From positions 2,728,001 to 2,792,000 of the forward strand of contig NC_011312.1 of NCBI RefSeq assembly GCF_000196495.1: a DNA stretch of 64,000 bases, read 5' to 3'. Of the stretch, positions 31,421-41,273 are shown piece after piece. Under the pieces are notes generated by a model. It did not search any database and was not told the DNA's origin. It saw only the letters and a list, made by a program, of their open reading frames with translations. Position 1 is the first letter of the stretch, and every line of letters starts with the position of its first letter. This DNA is from Aliivibrio salmonicida LFI1238 (GTDB lineage Bacteria > Pseudomonadota > Gammaproteobacteria > Enterobacterales > Vibrionaceae). The translations under genes were made by a program, and so were the position numbers.

Positions 31421-32032
31421 ATGTTAATCTATACAATTGATATGTTCGGTACCGCCATTTTTGCAATTTCAGGAGTGTTATTAGCTGGGCGGTTAAAAAT
31501 GGACCCTTTTGGGGTTACCGTTTTGGCAAGTGTTACCGCTATTGGTGGTGGTACGATTCGTGATATGGCTCTAGGTGCAACCCCCGTTTTCTGGATTACC
31601 GACACAAATTATTTGTTGGTCATTTTTATTACTTGTATCTTAACTATGCTTATCATTAGAAAACCAAAGCGACTTCCTTGGTATGTTTTACCAGTATCGG
31701 ATGCGATTGGTCTCGCCGTTTTTGTCGGTATTGGTGTAGAAAAAGCACTTAAATATAATGCAGATCCCATGGTCGCAGTTATTATGGGCGTTATTACCGG
31801 TTGTGGTGGTGGGATTATTCGCGATGTTCTTGCCCGTGAAGTTCCGATGGTATTGAGGAGCGAAGTTTATGCCACCGCTTGTATCTTAGGTGGAATAGTT
31901 CATACCTCAGCCTTAGAGTTTAATGTTCCCTCATCCACCGCAATGCTATGTGGTGTTGCGACAACTCTTGTTATTCGTCTAGCCGCTATTCGTTGGCATT
32001 TATCTTTACCTACCTTTGCGCTAAACAAATAA
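31421..32032 (+). CDS. TRIC/UPF0126 family membrane protein (YadS-like)
   Basis: A 203-residue inner-membrane protein made of two repeated UPF0126 halves of three helices each plus one more segment. The paired glycine motifs GGGTIRDMALG (near 42-52) and GGGIIRDVLARE (near 128-139) are diagnostic. The family is structurally related to trimeric intracellular cation (TRIC) channels and also includes glycine-transport candidates; substrate is unsettled. Followed by a clear terminator. Confidence 0.85.
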   Translation: MLIYTIDMFGTAIFAISGVLLAGRLKMDPFGVTVLASVTAIGGGTIRDMALGATPVFWITDTNYLLVIFITCILTMLIIRKPKRLPWYVLPVSDAIGLAVFVGIGVEKALKYNADPMVAVIMGVITGCGGGIIRDVLAREVPMVLRSEVYATACILGGIVHTSALEFNVPSSTAMLCGVATTLVIRLAAIRWHLSLPTFALNK

Positions 32033-32040
32033 TCAATCCC

Positions 32041-32070
32041 TAGATAGGCAGTATGTTTGCTGCCTATCTA
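32041..32070 (+). terminator. Terminator after the TRIC-family gene
   Basis: 11-bp stem TAGATAGGCAG / CTGCCTATCTA with an eight-base loop, followed by T-rich sequence. Confidence 0.8.
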
Positions 32071-32221
32071 TTCTATTCATGATTAAGCCTGTTTATTTAT
32101 TGAACTTTTATTAAAAAAAGGTGACCAAGCTTTAACTATAACCTCCGCTCATGGCAGTAAAGCGAAAAACAAGCTAAACTTCTATGTTGTTATTTGTATT
32201 CAATATTTACTACTTAATCGA

Positions 32222-33532
32222 ATGATATTATCTAAATTAACTCGTATTCCCGTGATTCATCGCATTCTTATCGGTCTCTGCAGTGCAGGAGTCGTTGCAG
32301 CGATTGCAACTATTCCAGGCTCTGTGGCTCCTGATTCTGGCTTTTATAAATTAAACGTTGGTCAAACTTACCCCACAGAAATCCGTCAAGAAGCCCTGAT
32401 CTCTCATGAACAATCAGGTAAAAACCAACAACTGATTTGGGAAACTTACACAGTAAAATCAGGTGAAAGTGCCTCTGTATTATTCAACCGAGTCGGATTA
32501 AGCGCCCGTCAATTATATAATCTAACCAGTAGCGACAAAGAAATAGAAACACAACTGACTCGCTTACGACCTGGTGATAAACTTAAATTTGGTTTTAATC
32601 AAAATCAAGAAATCATCCAACTGATCCGTCCAATAAGTCAATTTGAAACCTACCGTATTAGTAAAGTAGGCGATGGTTACTTAGGGTTACTTGAAAAACA
32701 AGAAATTGAAACTCAACTGAATTATACCAAAGCAACGATTACTTCCAATTTCTGGAATGCTTCTATTACTGCAGGGTTAAACCCGAATCAGATAATGGAA
32801 CTAGCGGGGATTTTTGGTTGGGATATTGATTTTGCATTAGATATTCGTGCTGGTGATACCTTCACTGTACTTTATGAAGAGAAGTACAGTAAAGGTGAAT
32901 ATGCAGGTAAAGGAAATATTATAGCGACCACTTTCACTAACCGTGGCGACACGTTTACCGCAATTCGTAATGATAAAAATGGAAATTTTTACGAACCTAA
33001 TGGTCGAGCGATGAAAAAAGCATTTTTACGCTCTCCAATTAATTTTCGTTATGTTAGTTCTAATTTTAATCCACGTCGTCTTCATCCAGTAACAGGACAA
33101 AGAACCGCACATCGAGGGACTGATTATGTTGCCCCTGTAGGAACGCCTATTTGGGCTGCCGGTGATGGTGTCGTAGATAAATCAGGATATAACCAGTTTA
33201 ATGGTAACTATGTATTCATTCGTCATAGTAATACTTACATTACAAAATATTTACACATGACTAAACGCTATGTAAAAGCAGGACAGCGAGTAAAACAAGG
33301 TGATACCGTAGGTACGCTTGGTGGAACTGGCCGAGTGACCGGCCCTCACTTACACTATGAATTTTTAGTCAATGGCGTTCATAAAGACTCAAGAACCGTT
33401 TCTTTACCCCAATCTAAATCGCTAACAGGTAAAGATAAAAAAGAGTTTGAAGTTGTCGCAAAACAGCGATTAAAAGAGTTAAACCAATACAGTCAATTTA
33501 TTGTAGGTACTCATCCGGTACTCACTCACTAA
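32222..33532 (+). CDS. M23-family murein endopeptidase with LysM-like domain
   Basis: A 436-residue envelope protein. An N-terminal membrane anchor/signal (IHRILIGLCSAGVVAAIATIPG) is followed by an OapA/LysM-like region with YTVKSGESASVLFNRVGLS, a central domain and a C-terminal LytM peptidase. Zinc and catalytic residues are intact: H297 and D301 in HRGTDYVAPVG, H376 and H378 in GPHLHYEF. Relatives (E. coli MepM, Vibrio ShyA-type enzymes) cut D,D-crosslinks so that the wall can expand. Orthology to one specific Shy protein cannot be settled here. Confidence 0.9.
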   Translation: MILSKLTRIPVIHRILIGLCSAGVVAAIATIPGSVAPDSGFYKLNVGQTYPTEIRQEALISHEQSGKNQQLIWETYTVKSGESASVLFNRVGLSARQLYNLTSSDKEIETQLTRLRPGDKLKFGFNQNQEIIQLIRPISQFETYRISKVGDGYLGLLEKQEIETQLNYTKATITSNFWNASITAGLNPNQIMELAGIFGWDIDFALDIRAGDTFTVLYEEKYSKGEYAGKGNIIATTFTNRGDTFTAIRNDKNGNFYEPNGRAMKKAFLRSPINFRYVSSNFNPRRLHPVTGQRTAHRGTDYVAPVGTPIWAAGDGVVDKSGYNQFNGNYVFIRHSNTYITKYLHMTKRYVKAGQRVKQGDTVGTLGGTGRVTGPHLHYEFLVNGVHKDSRTVSLPQSKSLTGKDKKEFEVVAKQRLKELNQYSQFIVGTHPVLTH

Positions 33533-33542
33533 TATCAATAAT

Positions 33543-33571
33543 AAAGCTCTAGTTATAAAGACTAGGGCTTT
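33543..33571. terminator. Shared terminator of M23 peptidase and RND pump genes
   Basis: Stem AAAGCTCTAGT / ACTAGGGCTTT with one G-T pair and a T tract, straddling the stop codon of the convergent RND gene. Confidence 0.65.
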
Positions 33572-36500
33572 TTCTTTCACTAATATCTTTAACCACTCCT
33601 ACGTTATCTCTTCCTAGCATTAATAAGCATGGTGTCAGTACTAATGTCAGCACCGTAGCAAAAGCAAGTCCACCAGCTACAGCAGTCGCTAACTGAGACC
33701 ACCACTGAGTACTTGGTGCACCAAATTCAACCTTTTGATTAAGTAAATCAATATTCATTTCAAGCACCATTGGCATTAGACCTAAAATCGTCGTTACCGT
33801 TGTTAATAATACTGGTCGTAAACGCTGAACTCCGGTTTGGAGTATGGCATCGACTTTCTCAATACCTTCTTTACGCAATGTATTATAGGTATCAATCAGG
33901 ACTATATTATTATTAACCACGATGCCAGCAAGAGAAATCACCCCAATACCTGACATAATGATACCAAACGGTCGTTGAAAAATAAGTAACCCGGCAAACA
34001 CTCCGACGGTTGAAAATAAAACCGCACTTAATATAAGGAAAGCTTGATAAAAGCTATTAAACTGCGTGACTAAAATAATGGCCATTACTGCTAATGCAAT
34101 AAGAAATGCATTTTGAAGGAAAACAGCTGAATTATTTTGCTCCTCATTTTGACCTCTAAGTTTAAATACAACTCCTTTAGGAAAATTTAACTCTTCTAAA
34201 CCACGCTCAATATTTGGTAATTCAATACTTAAATTATAACCATCACTCATATCAGCCTTTACTGTCAATACTCGGTGTCCATCAATTCGATGAATCGTAT
34301 CTTGCTTGTGAGTAGGAATAATTCGAGCAAAATTGGTTATAGGAATTAAACCATGACTGGTTTTTACCCTTAGCTCATCAAAACGTCCAATATCTCGGTG
34401 CTCTTTAGGAAATCGTACTAATATATCAACTTGTTCATTATTATCATCAGGTAAGTAATCACCAATTTTCAATCCATTAGTGACAAATTGTACGGTATTA
34501 CCAACCAATGTTGCATCAGCACCAAAGCGTGCCGCATCGTCTCTACGGATATCGATTTTCCAATCAATTCCTTGTTTATTCGAAGTATCACTAACATTCG
34601 TAAAAGCAGGATTGGCATCTATCCAGTTTCTTGCTTTTCTAACCGATTGATTCAATGCTTCACCATCACGAGAACTCAATTCAATAACTAAATCATGCTC
34701 ACTTGGTGGGCCTGCATTGGGTGTACTAAATTCTAATTCTATCCCCGCAATATTTTCTGTTTTATCTCTTAAATCTTCAATAATCTCTTTCACTGATCGA
34801 CGATATTGCCAATCTATAGGTGTTATTTGAATTTGGCCTATCTCATCATCCCCCCCTGTACGAGTATAAATACTATCTAACTCCTTCATTCCTAATATTT
34901 CATTTTGTACTTCCACCATGATCTTATCTTTTTCATTGATAGATAAATCACCATGAGATCTAACTTTGACGGTTAAAAACGGAGGGTCTACCTCTGGGAA
35001 AAACACCACCCCCAATCCCGCTTTAGCGTAAGTAAAGCCAATGCCAATAGAGAAAACAACAGCCAAACAAAGTATTTTAAATGGATGCTTCAAAGCAATC
35101 GATAATGTATTGAAATACAATTTAGTTATGCCAGTAGCCTGACTGTAATCACCATTACTTAATGCTTGTAATTTATGCCTTTTTTCAGGGAGGACTTGCT
35201 GGGGTTTACCAAATAAACTGCCTAAAACAGGAACAAATAATAAAGCCATAAATAAAGAGGCAGTTAATGTCGCCATTAGAGTTAATGGCAAGTATTTCAT
35301 AAACTCACCAGTCGTATCTGGCCAGAATAATAAAGGAGCAAATGCCGCAAGAGTGGTTGCAGTAGAGGCTATAATTGGCCACGCCATTCTTTGCGCAGCT
35401 TCTCTATAAGCGATGACTCGATGAGCCCCTTCTTGCATTCTCCTATCAGCATATTCAGTCACAACAATGGCTCCATCAACTAACATGCCTACCGCCATAA
35501 TTAATGAAAATAGAACCACAATGTTCACGGTTAATCCTGCGAGGGAAAGCATTAATAAGCCAGTAAGAAAAGAGCCGGGGATAGAGATCCCAACCAAAAG
35601 TGCGGTTCTCGCGCCCAATACAGCAATGATCACAATAACAACCAACAATATCGCCGATAAAATATTATTTTGCAGATCATTAAGCATGATCTTCACGTCT
35701 TTTGACTCATCCCAAGTGTATTTAATTAAAAGATTATTTGGCCACGTCTCTAACTCTTGGGCTCCCAATAAAACCGCTTTTACGATCTCGACGGTTTCAA
35801 TAATATTCTCACCTGAGCGTTTCTTTATATCTAAAACAATGGCTTTTTCACCATTCAATCGTGCATAACTGTTTGGATCTCTAAACGCCTTACGAACTGT
35901 CGCAATATCACCAAACGTCACTACTTGCTTACCATCGACCTTAATTGGTAACTCTAAAACATCTTTTAATGACTCAAAAACGGAAGGTACTTTGATAGAG
36001 AATCGTCCATAGCCTGTATCCACAAATCCAGCGGCAACCACTCGGTTGTTCAAAGCAATCAAATTATAAATAGCAGCTTGATCTAAGCCATAACTTTCAA
36101 GTAAAAGAGGATCAACAATAATTTCAACAACATCATCTCGATCCCCTGCAATATCAACCTCTAATATCTGCTTATAGCTTTCTAGTTTATCTCTTAGTTG
36201 ACGGGCAATTTGTATTGTTGTTCTCTCTGGTACCGTGCCATATAACACAACGGATAAAACGGCTTGCTCTGCGGCTAAAGTCACCTCATTAACAGTTGGC
36301 TCATCGCTCTCTTCTGGCAAATTAGGCTTAACAAGATCAACCGCATCTTTTACGTCATTCAGCGCTTTATCTAAATCCGTTCCTACGGAGAACTCTAACG
36401 TCACTGAACCGTGACCTTCACCCGCCACCGACGTCATTTCTTTAATCCCTTCAATGGATCGTAATTCTTGCTCCATCGGCCGAACAAGTAAACGCTCAGA

Positions 36501-36677
36501 ATCTTCTGGAGAAATTCCTTGATGACTCATTGAAACGTAAATAATAGGAATGGTGATATCGGGGTTCGATTCTTTGGGGATAACTATGTATGTCAACGCA
36601 CCAGAAATAAGCAGTAAAGTAAGTAACATTAACATCGTCCGAGAACGACTTAATGCCGCATTAATAATTGCTAGCAT
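33549..36677 (-). CDS. RND efflux pump inner-membrane transporter
   Basis: A 1042-residue AcrB/HAE-type transporter with the twelve-helix, two-loop RND layout: an N-terminal helix, a large periplasmic loop, helices 2-6 (containing LIMAVGMLVDGAIVVTEYADR with the conserved aspartate of the proton relay near residue 400), a second loop, and helices 8-12 ending GGLAFATVLTLVLTPCLLML. It works as a trimer with a periplasmic adaptor and TolC. The adaptor gene is just upstream. The pair lies next to erpA-hemL, as I recall for the V. cholerae VexEF pump, so orthology to it is likely but unproven. No outer-membrane component is encoded here; TolC would be used. Confidence 0.88.
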   Translation of the reverse strand: MLAIINAALSRSRTMLMLLTLLLISGALTYIVIPKESNPDITIPIIYVSMSHQGISPEDSERLLVRPMEQELRSIEGIKEMTSVAGEGHGSVTLEFSVGTDLDKALNDVKDAVDLVKPNLPEESDEPTVNEVTLAAEQAVLSVVLYGTVPERTTIQIARQLRDKLESYKQILEVDIAGDRDDVVEIIVDPLLLESYGLDQAAIYNLIALNNRVVAAGFVDTGYGRFSIKVPSVFESLKDVLELPIKVDGKQVVTFGDIATVRKAFRDPNSYARLNGEKAIVLDIKKRSGENIIETVEIVKAVLLGAQELETWPNNLLIKYTWDESKDVKIMLNDLQNNILSAILLVVIVIIAVLGARTALLVGISIPGSFLTGLLMLSLAGLTVNIVVLFSLIMAVGMLVDGAIVVTEYADRRMQEGAHRVIAYREAAQRMAWPIIASTATTLAAFAPLLFWPDTTGEFMKYLPLTLMATLTASLFMALLFVPVLGSLFGKPQQVLPEKRHKLQALSNGDYSQATGITKLYFNTLSIALKHPFKILCLAVVFSIGIGFTYAKAGLGVVFFPEVDPPFLTVKVRSHGDLSINEKDKIMVEVQNEILGMKELDSIYTRTGGDDEIGQIQITPIDWQYRRSVKEIIEDLRDKTENIAGIELEFSTPNAGPPSEHDLVIELSSRDGEALNQSVRKARNWIDANPAFTNVSDTSNKQGIDWKIDIRRDDAARFGADATLVGNTVQFVTNGLKIGDYLPDDNNEQVDILVRFPKEHRDIGRFDELRVKTSHGLIPITNFARIIPTHKQDTIHRIDGHRVLTVKADMSDGYNLSIELPNIERGLEELNFPKGVVFKLRGQNEEQNNSAVFLQNAFLIALAVMAIILVTQFNSFYQAFLILSAVLFSTVGVFAGLLIFQRPFGIIMSGIGVISLAGIVVNNNIVLIDTYNTLRKEGIEKVDAILQTGVQRLRPVLLTTVTTILGLMPMVLEMNIDLLNQKVEFGAPSTQWWSQLATAVAGGLAFATVLTLVLTPCLLMLGRDNVGVVKDISERKSPSLYN

Positions 36678-36686
36678 AGTATTCCC

Positions 36687-37799
36687 TTACTTTCTTCTCG
36701 CATGAATAAAATCACCATCGCGAACAAATCCTTGTCCAACCGTAATGATTTCAACTAATTCGCCTAACCCTGTCAACCACACTCCATCATCTTCTGCTTT
36801 TACTAATTGAATGGGAATAAATTTCACCTGATCAGTGCTTTCTTGACTGCCCATCGATTGGACTACCGTTTTAACGCCGAGATCTCCATTTTCATTAAGC
36901 GAAAGCATGGCTGGTGTAATTTTAATGGCCGGTTGAAGATCTAAATCGATCTCAACTTCAGTGCTTATTCCTGCGGGTAATCGATCTCCTATATTGGGAA
37001 TTTCGATTTCAACAGGAAACGTATTTGTCGAAATCGAAGAAACCCTCGATATATAACGAACGCGCCCTTCAATTGAAGAGTCATTAATAAAACTCACCCT
37101 TGTTTTTTGATTTACATTCAATTGAATAATGTGTCTTTCACTCACATTTACTTCGATCACTAGTGGATCAAGCACCACCACTTTTGCAACTGGATCTCCT
37201 CGACTCACAAAATCGCCAACTTCCACAAACAAATGTTCAACAATCCCATCAAATGGCGCAACTATCGTGGTATTTTTTAATATTAATTCTGCATTTCTAA
37301 CTCTGGCTTTCGCTTCGGCTAATGAAGCTTGAGATTGACTAAAAGCGACCTCACCTTGTAATCCTTTGCGTCGTAACTCTTTCGAGGCTTTAAATTCTTT
37401 CATTCGAACAGAATAAATGGCTTTAACTTGACTAAGTTGCAAATCAAGATCGGCCATATCAAGACGAGCTATTGGCTGTTCTTTTTTTACTTGAGCCCCT
37501 TTTTTAACTAGAATTTCTTCAATTTGAGCCGCAACTTGAGCCCCAAGCGTCGTTTCACGATCAGGAGCTGTGCGCCCATATAAAGAAATAGTACGGTTCG
37601 TTGGCGTTGATGAAAAAATTTCAACAACAACATTAGCAAGAGGAATAGTGAGCGTATTTAGTGTTTGTTTTCTCGTAGATTCTTCAGCTTGAGAAGGTCC
37701 ACTTAATACCCAGAATAATAAACAACAAAATAAAATGGACGAAATAATCCAAGGGCGATGAACGAGGTATGAAAAAAAAGCAGATGTGAATTTACCCAT
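36687..37799 (-). CDS. RND efflux periplasmic adaptor (membrane fusion protein)
   Basis: A 370-residue HlyD/AcrA-type adaptor. An N-terminal hydrophobic segment (PWIISSILFCCLLFWVLSG) anchors or exports it; a lipoyl half-motif GAQVAAQIEEILVKKGAQVKK, an alpha-helical hairpin near 120-170, the second lipoyl half TTIVAPFDGIVEHLFVEVGD and a beta-barrel follow. Its stop is nine bases before the transporter start, so the two are co-translated. There is no lipobox cysteine at a cleavage site, so it is probably held by its N-terminal helix. Confidence 0.88.
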   Translation of the reverse strand: MGKFTSAFFSYLVHRPWIISSILFCCLLFWVLSGPSQAEESTRKQTLNTLTIPLANVVVEIFSSTPTNRTISLYGRTAPDRETTLGAQVAAQIEEILVKKGAQVKKEQPIARLDMADLDLQLSQVKAIYSVRMKEFKASKELRRKGLQGEVAFSQSQASLAEAKARVRNAELILKNTTIVAPFDGIVEHLFVEVGDFVSRGDPVAKVVVLDPLVIEVNVSERHIIQLNVNQKTRVSFINDSSIEGRVRYISRVSSISTNTFPVEIEIPNIGDRLPAGISTEVEIDLDLQPAIKITPAMLSLNENGDLGVKTVVQSMGSQESTDQVKFIPIQLVKAEDDGVWLTGLGELVEIITVGQGFVRDGDFIHARRK

Positions 37800-37929
37800 A
37801 GCAACAATCCTTAGTGCTTAGGAATAGGTAAACAGTAATACATCCTGATTTACTGTAAGTTATGTCGTTTTACAAAGCAGAGAATAAGGTAAACGAAAAA
37901 ATATTCATTTACCTATATTATAGTAAATC

Positions 37930-38271
37930 TTAAACGCTAAATGATGCACCACAACCACAAGTTGTCGTTGCATTAGGGTTATTAATGAAAAAACGAGAGC
38001 CTTCTAGGCCTTCAGTATAATCAACAATACCACCAATTAAGTATTGTAAACTCATTGGATCAACAACAAGTGTTACACCATCATTTACAAGGGTCATATC
38101 GCCTTCATTTACTTCTTCATCAAAAGTAAATCCGTATTGGAAACCGCTACAACCACCACCTGTAATATAAACACGCAGTTTTAGATTTGGATTTTCTTCT
38201 TCTGCAATTAACGTTTTAACTTTTGCTGCTGCAACATCAGAAAACGTTAACGGCACAGATACATCACTCAT
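37930..38271 (-). CDS. erpA: Iron-sulphur cluster insertion protein ErpA
   Basis: A 113-residue A-type carrier that delivers [4Fe-4S] clusters to apo-enzymes, including those for isoprenoid synthesis. The three ligand cysteines are C41 (GGGCSGFQYGF) and C105/C107 (TTCGCGASFSV). Spacing and length match E. coli ErpA (114). Divergent from hemL with a 235-bp gap. Confidence 0.97.
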   Translation of the reverse strand: MSDVSVPLTFSDVAAAKVKTLIAEEENPNLKLRVYITGGGCSGFQYGFTFDEEVNEGDMTLVNDGVTLVVDPMSLQYLIGGIVDYTEGLEGSRFFINNPNATTTCGCGASFSV

Positions 38272-38506
38272 TTAAACCTCTCAAGATTGGTTTCCAATTC
38301 TATTTTAATTCTGATTATCTAATACCTGACTGTTTCATTCAAGTATTCAATACAAACATCCTCTTCAACCGCGCTAAGTCAATGCTCACACAACACGATT
38401 ATTTACTTATAAGATGGGGATTAATACGATCAACTCAAGCATTCTAATTCAATTTAGGTACAATAACGTCCAACTGATCCACTTGATTACTATGAGGATA
38501 TAAGTA

Positions 38507-39802
38507 ATGACCAAATCAGCAGAATTATTCGCAAAAGCGCAAGAGAAAATCCCTGGTGGCGTAAACTCACCCGTTCGTGCTTTTGCTGGCGTTGGTGGTT
38601 CACCAATTTTTATTGAGCGTGCCGATGGCCCATTAATTTTTGATGCCGATGGTAAAGCTTATATTGATTATGTAGGTTCTTGGGGTCCAATGATCCTTGG
38701 TCACAATCATGCTGCGATCCGTGAAGCGGTTATCTCTGCGGCACAACGCGGACTGAGTTTCGGAGCTCCAACTGAAACTGAAATTAACATGGCTGAATTA
38801 GTATCAGAATTAGTTCCATCGATGGAACAAGTTCGCATGGTAAGTTCTGGTACTGAAGCAACGATGAGTGCGATTCGCCTTGCTCGTGGCTACACTGGTC
38901 GTGACAAAATCATGAAGTTTGAAGGTTGCTATCACGGTCATGCTGATAGTTTGCTTGTAAAAGCGGGTTCAGGCGCATTAACTCTTGGCCAACCAAGCTC
39001 TCCAGGCGTTCCTGCTGATTTTGCTAAATATACATTAACAGCCACCTTTAATAATTTAGATTCTGTTCGTGAACTTTTTGCTGCAAATAAAGGCGAGATT
39101 TCTTGTATTATCGTGGAACCTGTTGCAGGCAACATGAATTGCATTCCGCCAGTTGAAGGGTTTCATGAAGGTCTTCGTGAAATTTGTGATGCTGAAGGCG
39201 CTCTATTAATTTTTGATGAAGTGATGACGGGTTTCCGTGTTGCTGAAAATTGTGCTCAAGGCTATTACAACATTAAGCCTGACTTAACTTGTTTAGGTAA
39301 AGTTATCGGTGGCGGCATGCCTGTAGGCGCATTTGGTGGCCGCAAAGATATAATGCAATACATTGCACCTACGGGTCCTGTATATCAAGCAGGTACGCTT
39401 TCTGGCAACCCCGTAGCGATGGCAGCAGGTTTTGCTTGCTTGAAAGTTCTTACTGAAGAAGGCAATGAAAAAAGACTTGCCACAACAACAAAACAACTTG
39501 CTTTAGGCTTTAAAGAATTAGCAAATAAACACGGGCTCCCGATGGTTGTTAACTATGTTGGTGGAATGTTTGGCTTCTTCTTTACAGACCAAGAGACAAT
39601 CACAACTTACGAAGATGTGACTAAATGTGATATCGAACGATTCAAACGTTTCTTTAATCTAATGTTAGCACACGGTGTTTACCTTGCCCCTTCTGCATTT
39701 GAAGCTGGCTTTACTTCTTTAGCACACGGTCCAAAAGAAATCGAAGCAACATTAGAAGCCGCTGATCGTTGTTTTGCTAAAATAGCGGCCGAATCAAAAT
39801 AA
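38507..39802 (+). CDS. hemL: Glutamate-1-semialdehyde 2,1-aminomutase
   Basis: A 431-residue PLP enzyme making 5-aminolevulinate for haem synthesis by the C5 route. The PLP lysine is K265 in CLGKVIGGGMPVGAFGG, the same number as in E. coli; IPGGVNSPVRAF, SSGTEATMSAIRLAR and LIFDEVMTGFRV are the other family signatures. Good ribosome-binding site (GAGGAT). Monocistronic, followed by a strong terminator. Confidence 0.97.
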   Translation: MTKSAELFAKAQEKIPGGVNSPVRAFAGVGGSPIFIERADGPLIFDADGKAYIDYVGSWGPMILGHNHAAIREAVISAAQRGLSFGAPTETEINMAELVSELVPSMEQVRMVSSGTEATMSAIRLARGYTGRDKIMKFEGCYHGHADSLLVKAGSGALTLGQPSSPGVPADFAKYTLTATFNNLDSVRELFAANKGEISCIIVEPVAGNMNCIPPVEGFHEGLREICDAEGALLIFDEVMTGFRVAENCAQGYYNIKPDLTCLGKVIGGGMPVGAFGGRKDIMQYIAPTGPVYQAGTLSGNPVAMAAGFACLKVLTEEGNEKRLATTTKQLALGFKELANKHGLPMVVNYVGGMFGFFFTDQETITTYEDVTKCDIERFKRFFNLMLAHGVYLAPSAFEAGFTSLAHGPKEIEATLEAADRCFAKIAAESK

Positions 39803-39821
39803 ATGTAATCAATTAACCGAT

Positions 39822-39852
39822 AAATGGTCTTCTTAATCAAAGAAGACCATTT
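39822..39852. terminator. Bidirectional terminator after hemL
   Basis: Perfect 13-bp stem AAATGGTCTTCTT / AAGAAGACCATTT with a five-base loop. It ends one base before the stop codon of the convergent microprotein gene and serves both. Confidence 0.88.
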
Positions 39853-39963
39853 TTATTGCCAAAAATAAATGACTAGTACTCCTAGCCCAATAATAATTAA
39901 CGGCAATATTGGTATTTTTCTTTTTTTATTACTACTGCACGTCTCTTTACCACAACAGCCCAT
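39853..39963 (-). CDS. 36-residue cysteine-rich single-pass membrane microprotein
   Basis: Below the usual length cut-off, but well supported. The ATG at 39963 has GGAGAG five bases upstream; the product begins MGCCGKETCSSNKKRK and continues into one hydrophobic helix, IPILPLIIIGLGVLVIYFW, ending in Gln. It ends flush against the shared hemL terminator. The layout is a cytosolic cysteine head (C3, C4, C9), a basic stretch that sets inside-positive topology, then a transmembrane tail. I recall similar short proteins annotated as hypothetical near hemL in vibrios. Function is unknown; metal binding through the cysteines is speculation. Confidence 0.7.
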   Translation of the reverse strand: MGCCGKETCSSNKKRKIPILPLIIIGLGVLVIYFWQ

Positions 39964-40061
39964 CGTTACTCTCCATTATTCTTGCTAAGATTAACAAGTA
40001 TCTATATAACTTAACTTACATTCATCATTTATAAATCGCTACCGCATCATAAGGGAATAAT

Positions 40062-41147
40062 GTGTCTCATTTCAATAAACTAAATTCTAGTCATTGGGTT
40101 TTAGTCACCGCTTTACTTGTTGCAAGTTATGCGTGCTTTCTATTAATAGAACCCTATTTAAACCCGATCATTCTTGCCTTTATTATGTCTCTCTTATTTG
40201 CACCTTTACATAATAAAATTAGCGAAAAACTACCAAAAAGCCCAAATAGTGCGGCTATTTTATCTTGTACCGCGTTAACTTTTATTATCGCTATTCCCCT
40301 CTTTTTTGTCTTTGTTGCCATTGTTCAGCAAGGGGCTACTTTTTCTAAAGACGCTTATCATTGGATAACCGAAGGCGGCATTCAAACTTTATTTCAACAC
40401 CCTATTGTCTCTCAAATATTGGCTTTTATTAATAAACACTTGCCTTTTGATGCCATAGATCCAAATGAAATCACACAAAAAGTAGCGCAATTAGCTTCTC
40501 AAGTTGGAACTAAAGTTGTCGGTGTTAGTGCTCAGATCCTTGGCGATGCAACGAATGTCTTAGTAAATTTCTTCTTAATGCTATTTGTTCTGTTCTTCCT
40601 ACTGCGCGATCAAGATAAAATAATCTCGGCATTTCGTCATGTACTTCCTCTTTCTAGAAGCCAAGAAGACCGTTTACTTGATGAAATTGAAGAAGTATCA
40701 AAATCCGCTATTCTTGGTTCGTTTTTGACCGCAATAGCACAAGGTCTTGCTGGTGGCTTTGCTATGTGGCTAGCTGGCTTCCCAGGTTTATTCTGGGGAA
40801 CGATGATGGGATTTGCCTCATTTATTCCAGTCGTAGGAACCGCACTTATTTGGATTCCGGCAACCATTTATTTACTGCTAACCAATCAATGGGAATGGGC
40901 GATTTTCTTAACCGTTTGGGGAGTACTTGTTGTTGGTTCAATTGATAACATTGTGCGACCATTATTAATGCAAGGAAATTCAGGAATGAACACTCTGCTT
41001 ATTTTCTTCTCACTATTAGGCGGCATTCATTTATATGGTTTAATCGGTTTAATCTATGGCCCATTGATTTTCGCACTGACTTTTGTTCTATTTAATATGT
41101 ACGAAACTGAATTCAAAGGCTTCTTAGACCAGCAAGATAAGAACTAA
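40062..41147 (+). CDS. AI-2E family transporter (YdiK-like)
   Basis: A 361-residue integral membrane protein with about eight helices: paired N-terminal helices (HWVLVTALLVASYACFLLIEPYLNPIILAFIMSLLFAPL), a soluble middle with amphipathic helices near 100-145, then LADATNVLVNFFLMLFVLFFLLRDQD-type and ALIWIPATIYLLLTNQWEWAIFL segments and PLLMQGNSGMNTLLIFFSLLGGIHLYG, the AI-2E C-terminal signature. The family includes the autoinducer-2 exporter TqsA and Na+/H+ antiporters; the substrate here is unknown. The start is GTG or an internal ATG; the listed start is only moderately certain. Confidence 0.85.
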   Translation: MSHFNKLNSSHWVLVTALLVASYACFLLIEPYLNPIILAFIMSLLFAPLHNKISEKLPKSPNSAAILSCTALTFIIAIPLFFVFVAIVQQGATFSKDAYHWITEGGIQTLFQHPIVSQILAFINKHLPFDAIDPNEITQKVAQLASQVGTKVVGVSAQILGDATNVLVNFFLMLFVLFFLLRDQDKIISAFRHVLPLSRSQEDRLLDEIEEVSKSAILGSFLTAIAQGLAGGFAMWLAGFPGLFWGTMMGFASFIPVVGTALIWIPATIYLLLTNQWEWAIFLTVWGVLVVGSIDNIVRPLLMQGNSGMNTLLIFFSLLGGIHLYGLIGLIYGPLIFALTFVLFNMYETEFKGFLDQQDKN

Positions 41148-41273
41148 CGCCCTCAAAGCAACCACATTAAGGCTGTATTACCTAGCTAAGGTTAAACAGC
41201 CTCTTACTTTTCTTTTCCTTACCCTTCCTTTGTGGGACAATCTCGCCAGTTTTTGTATTCTTTCGAGGCCATT

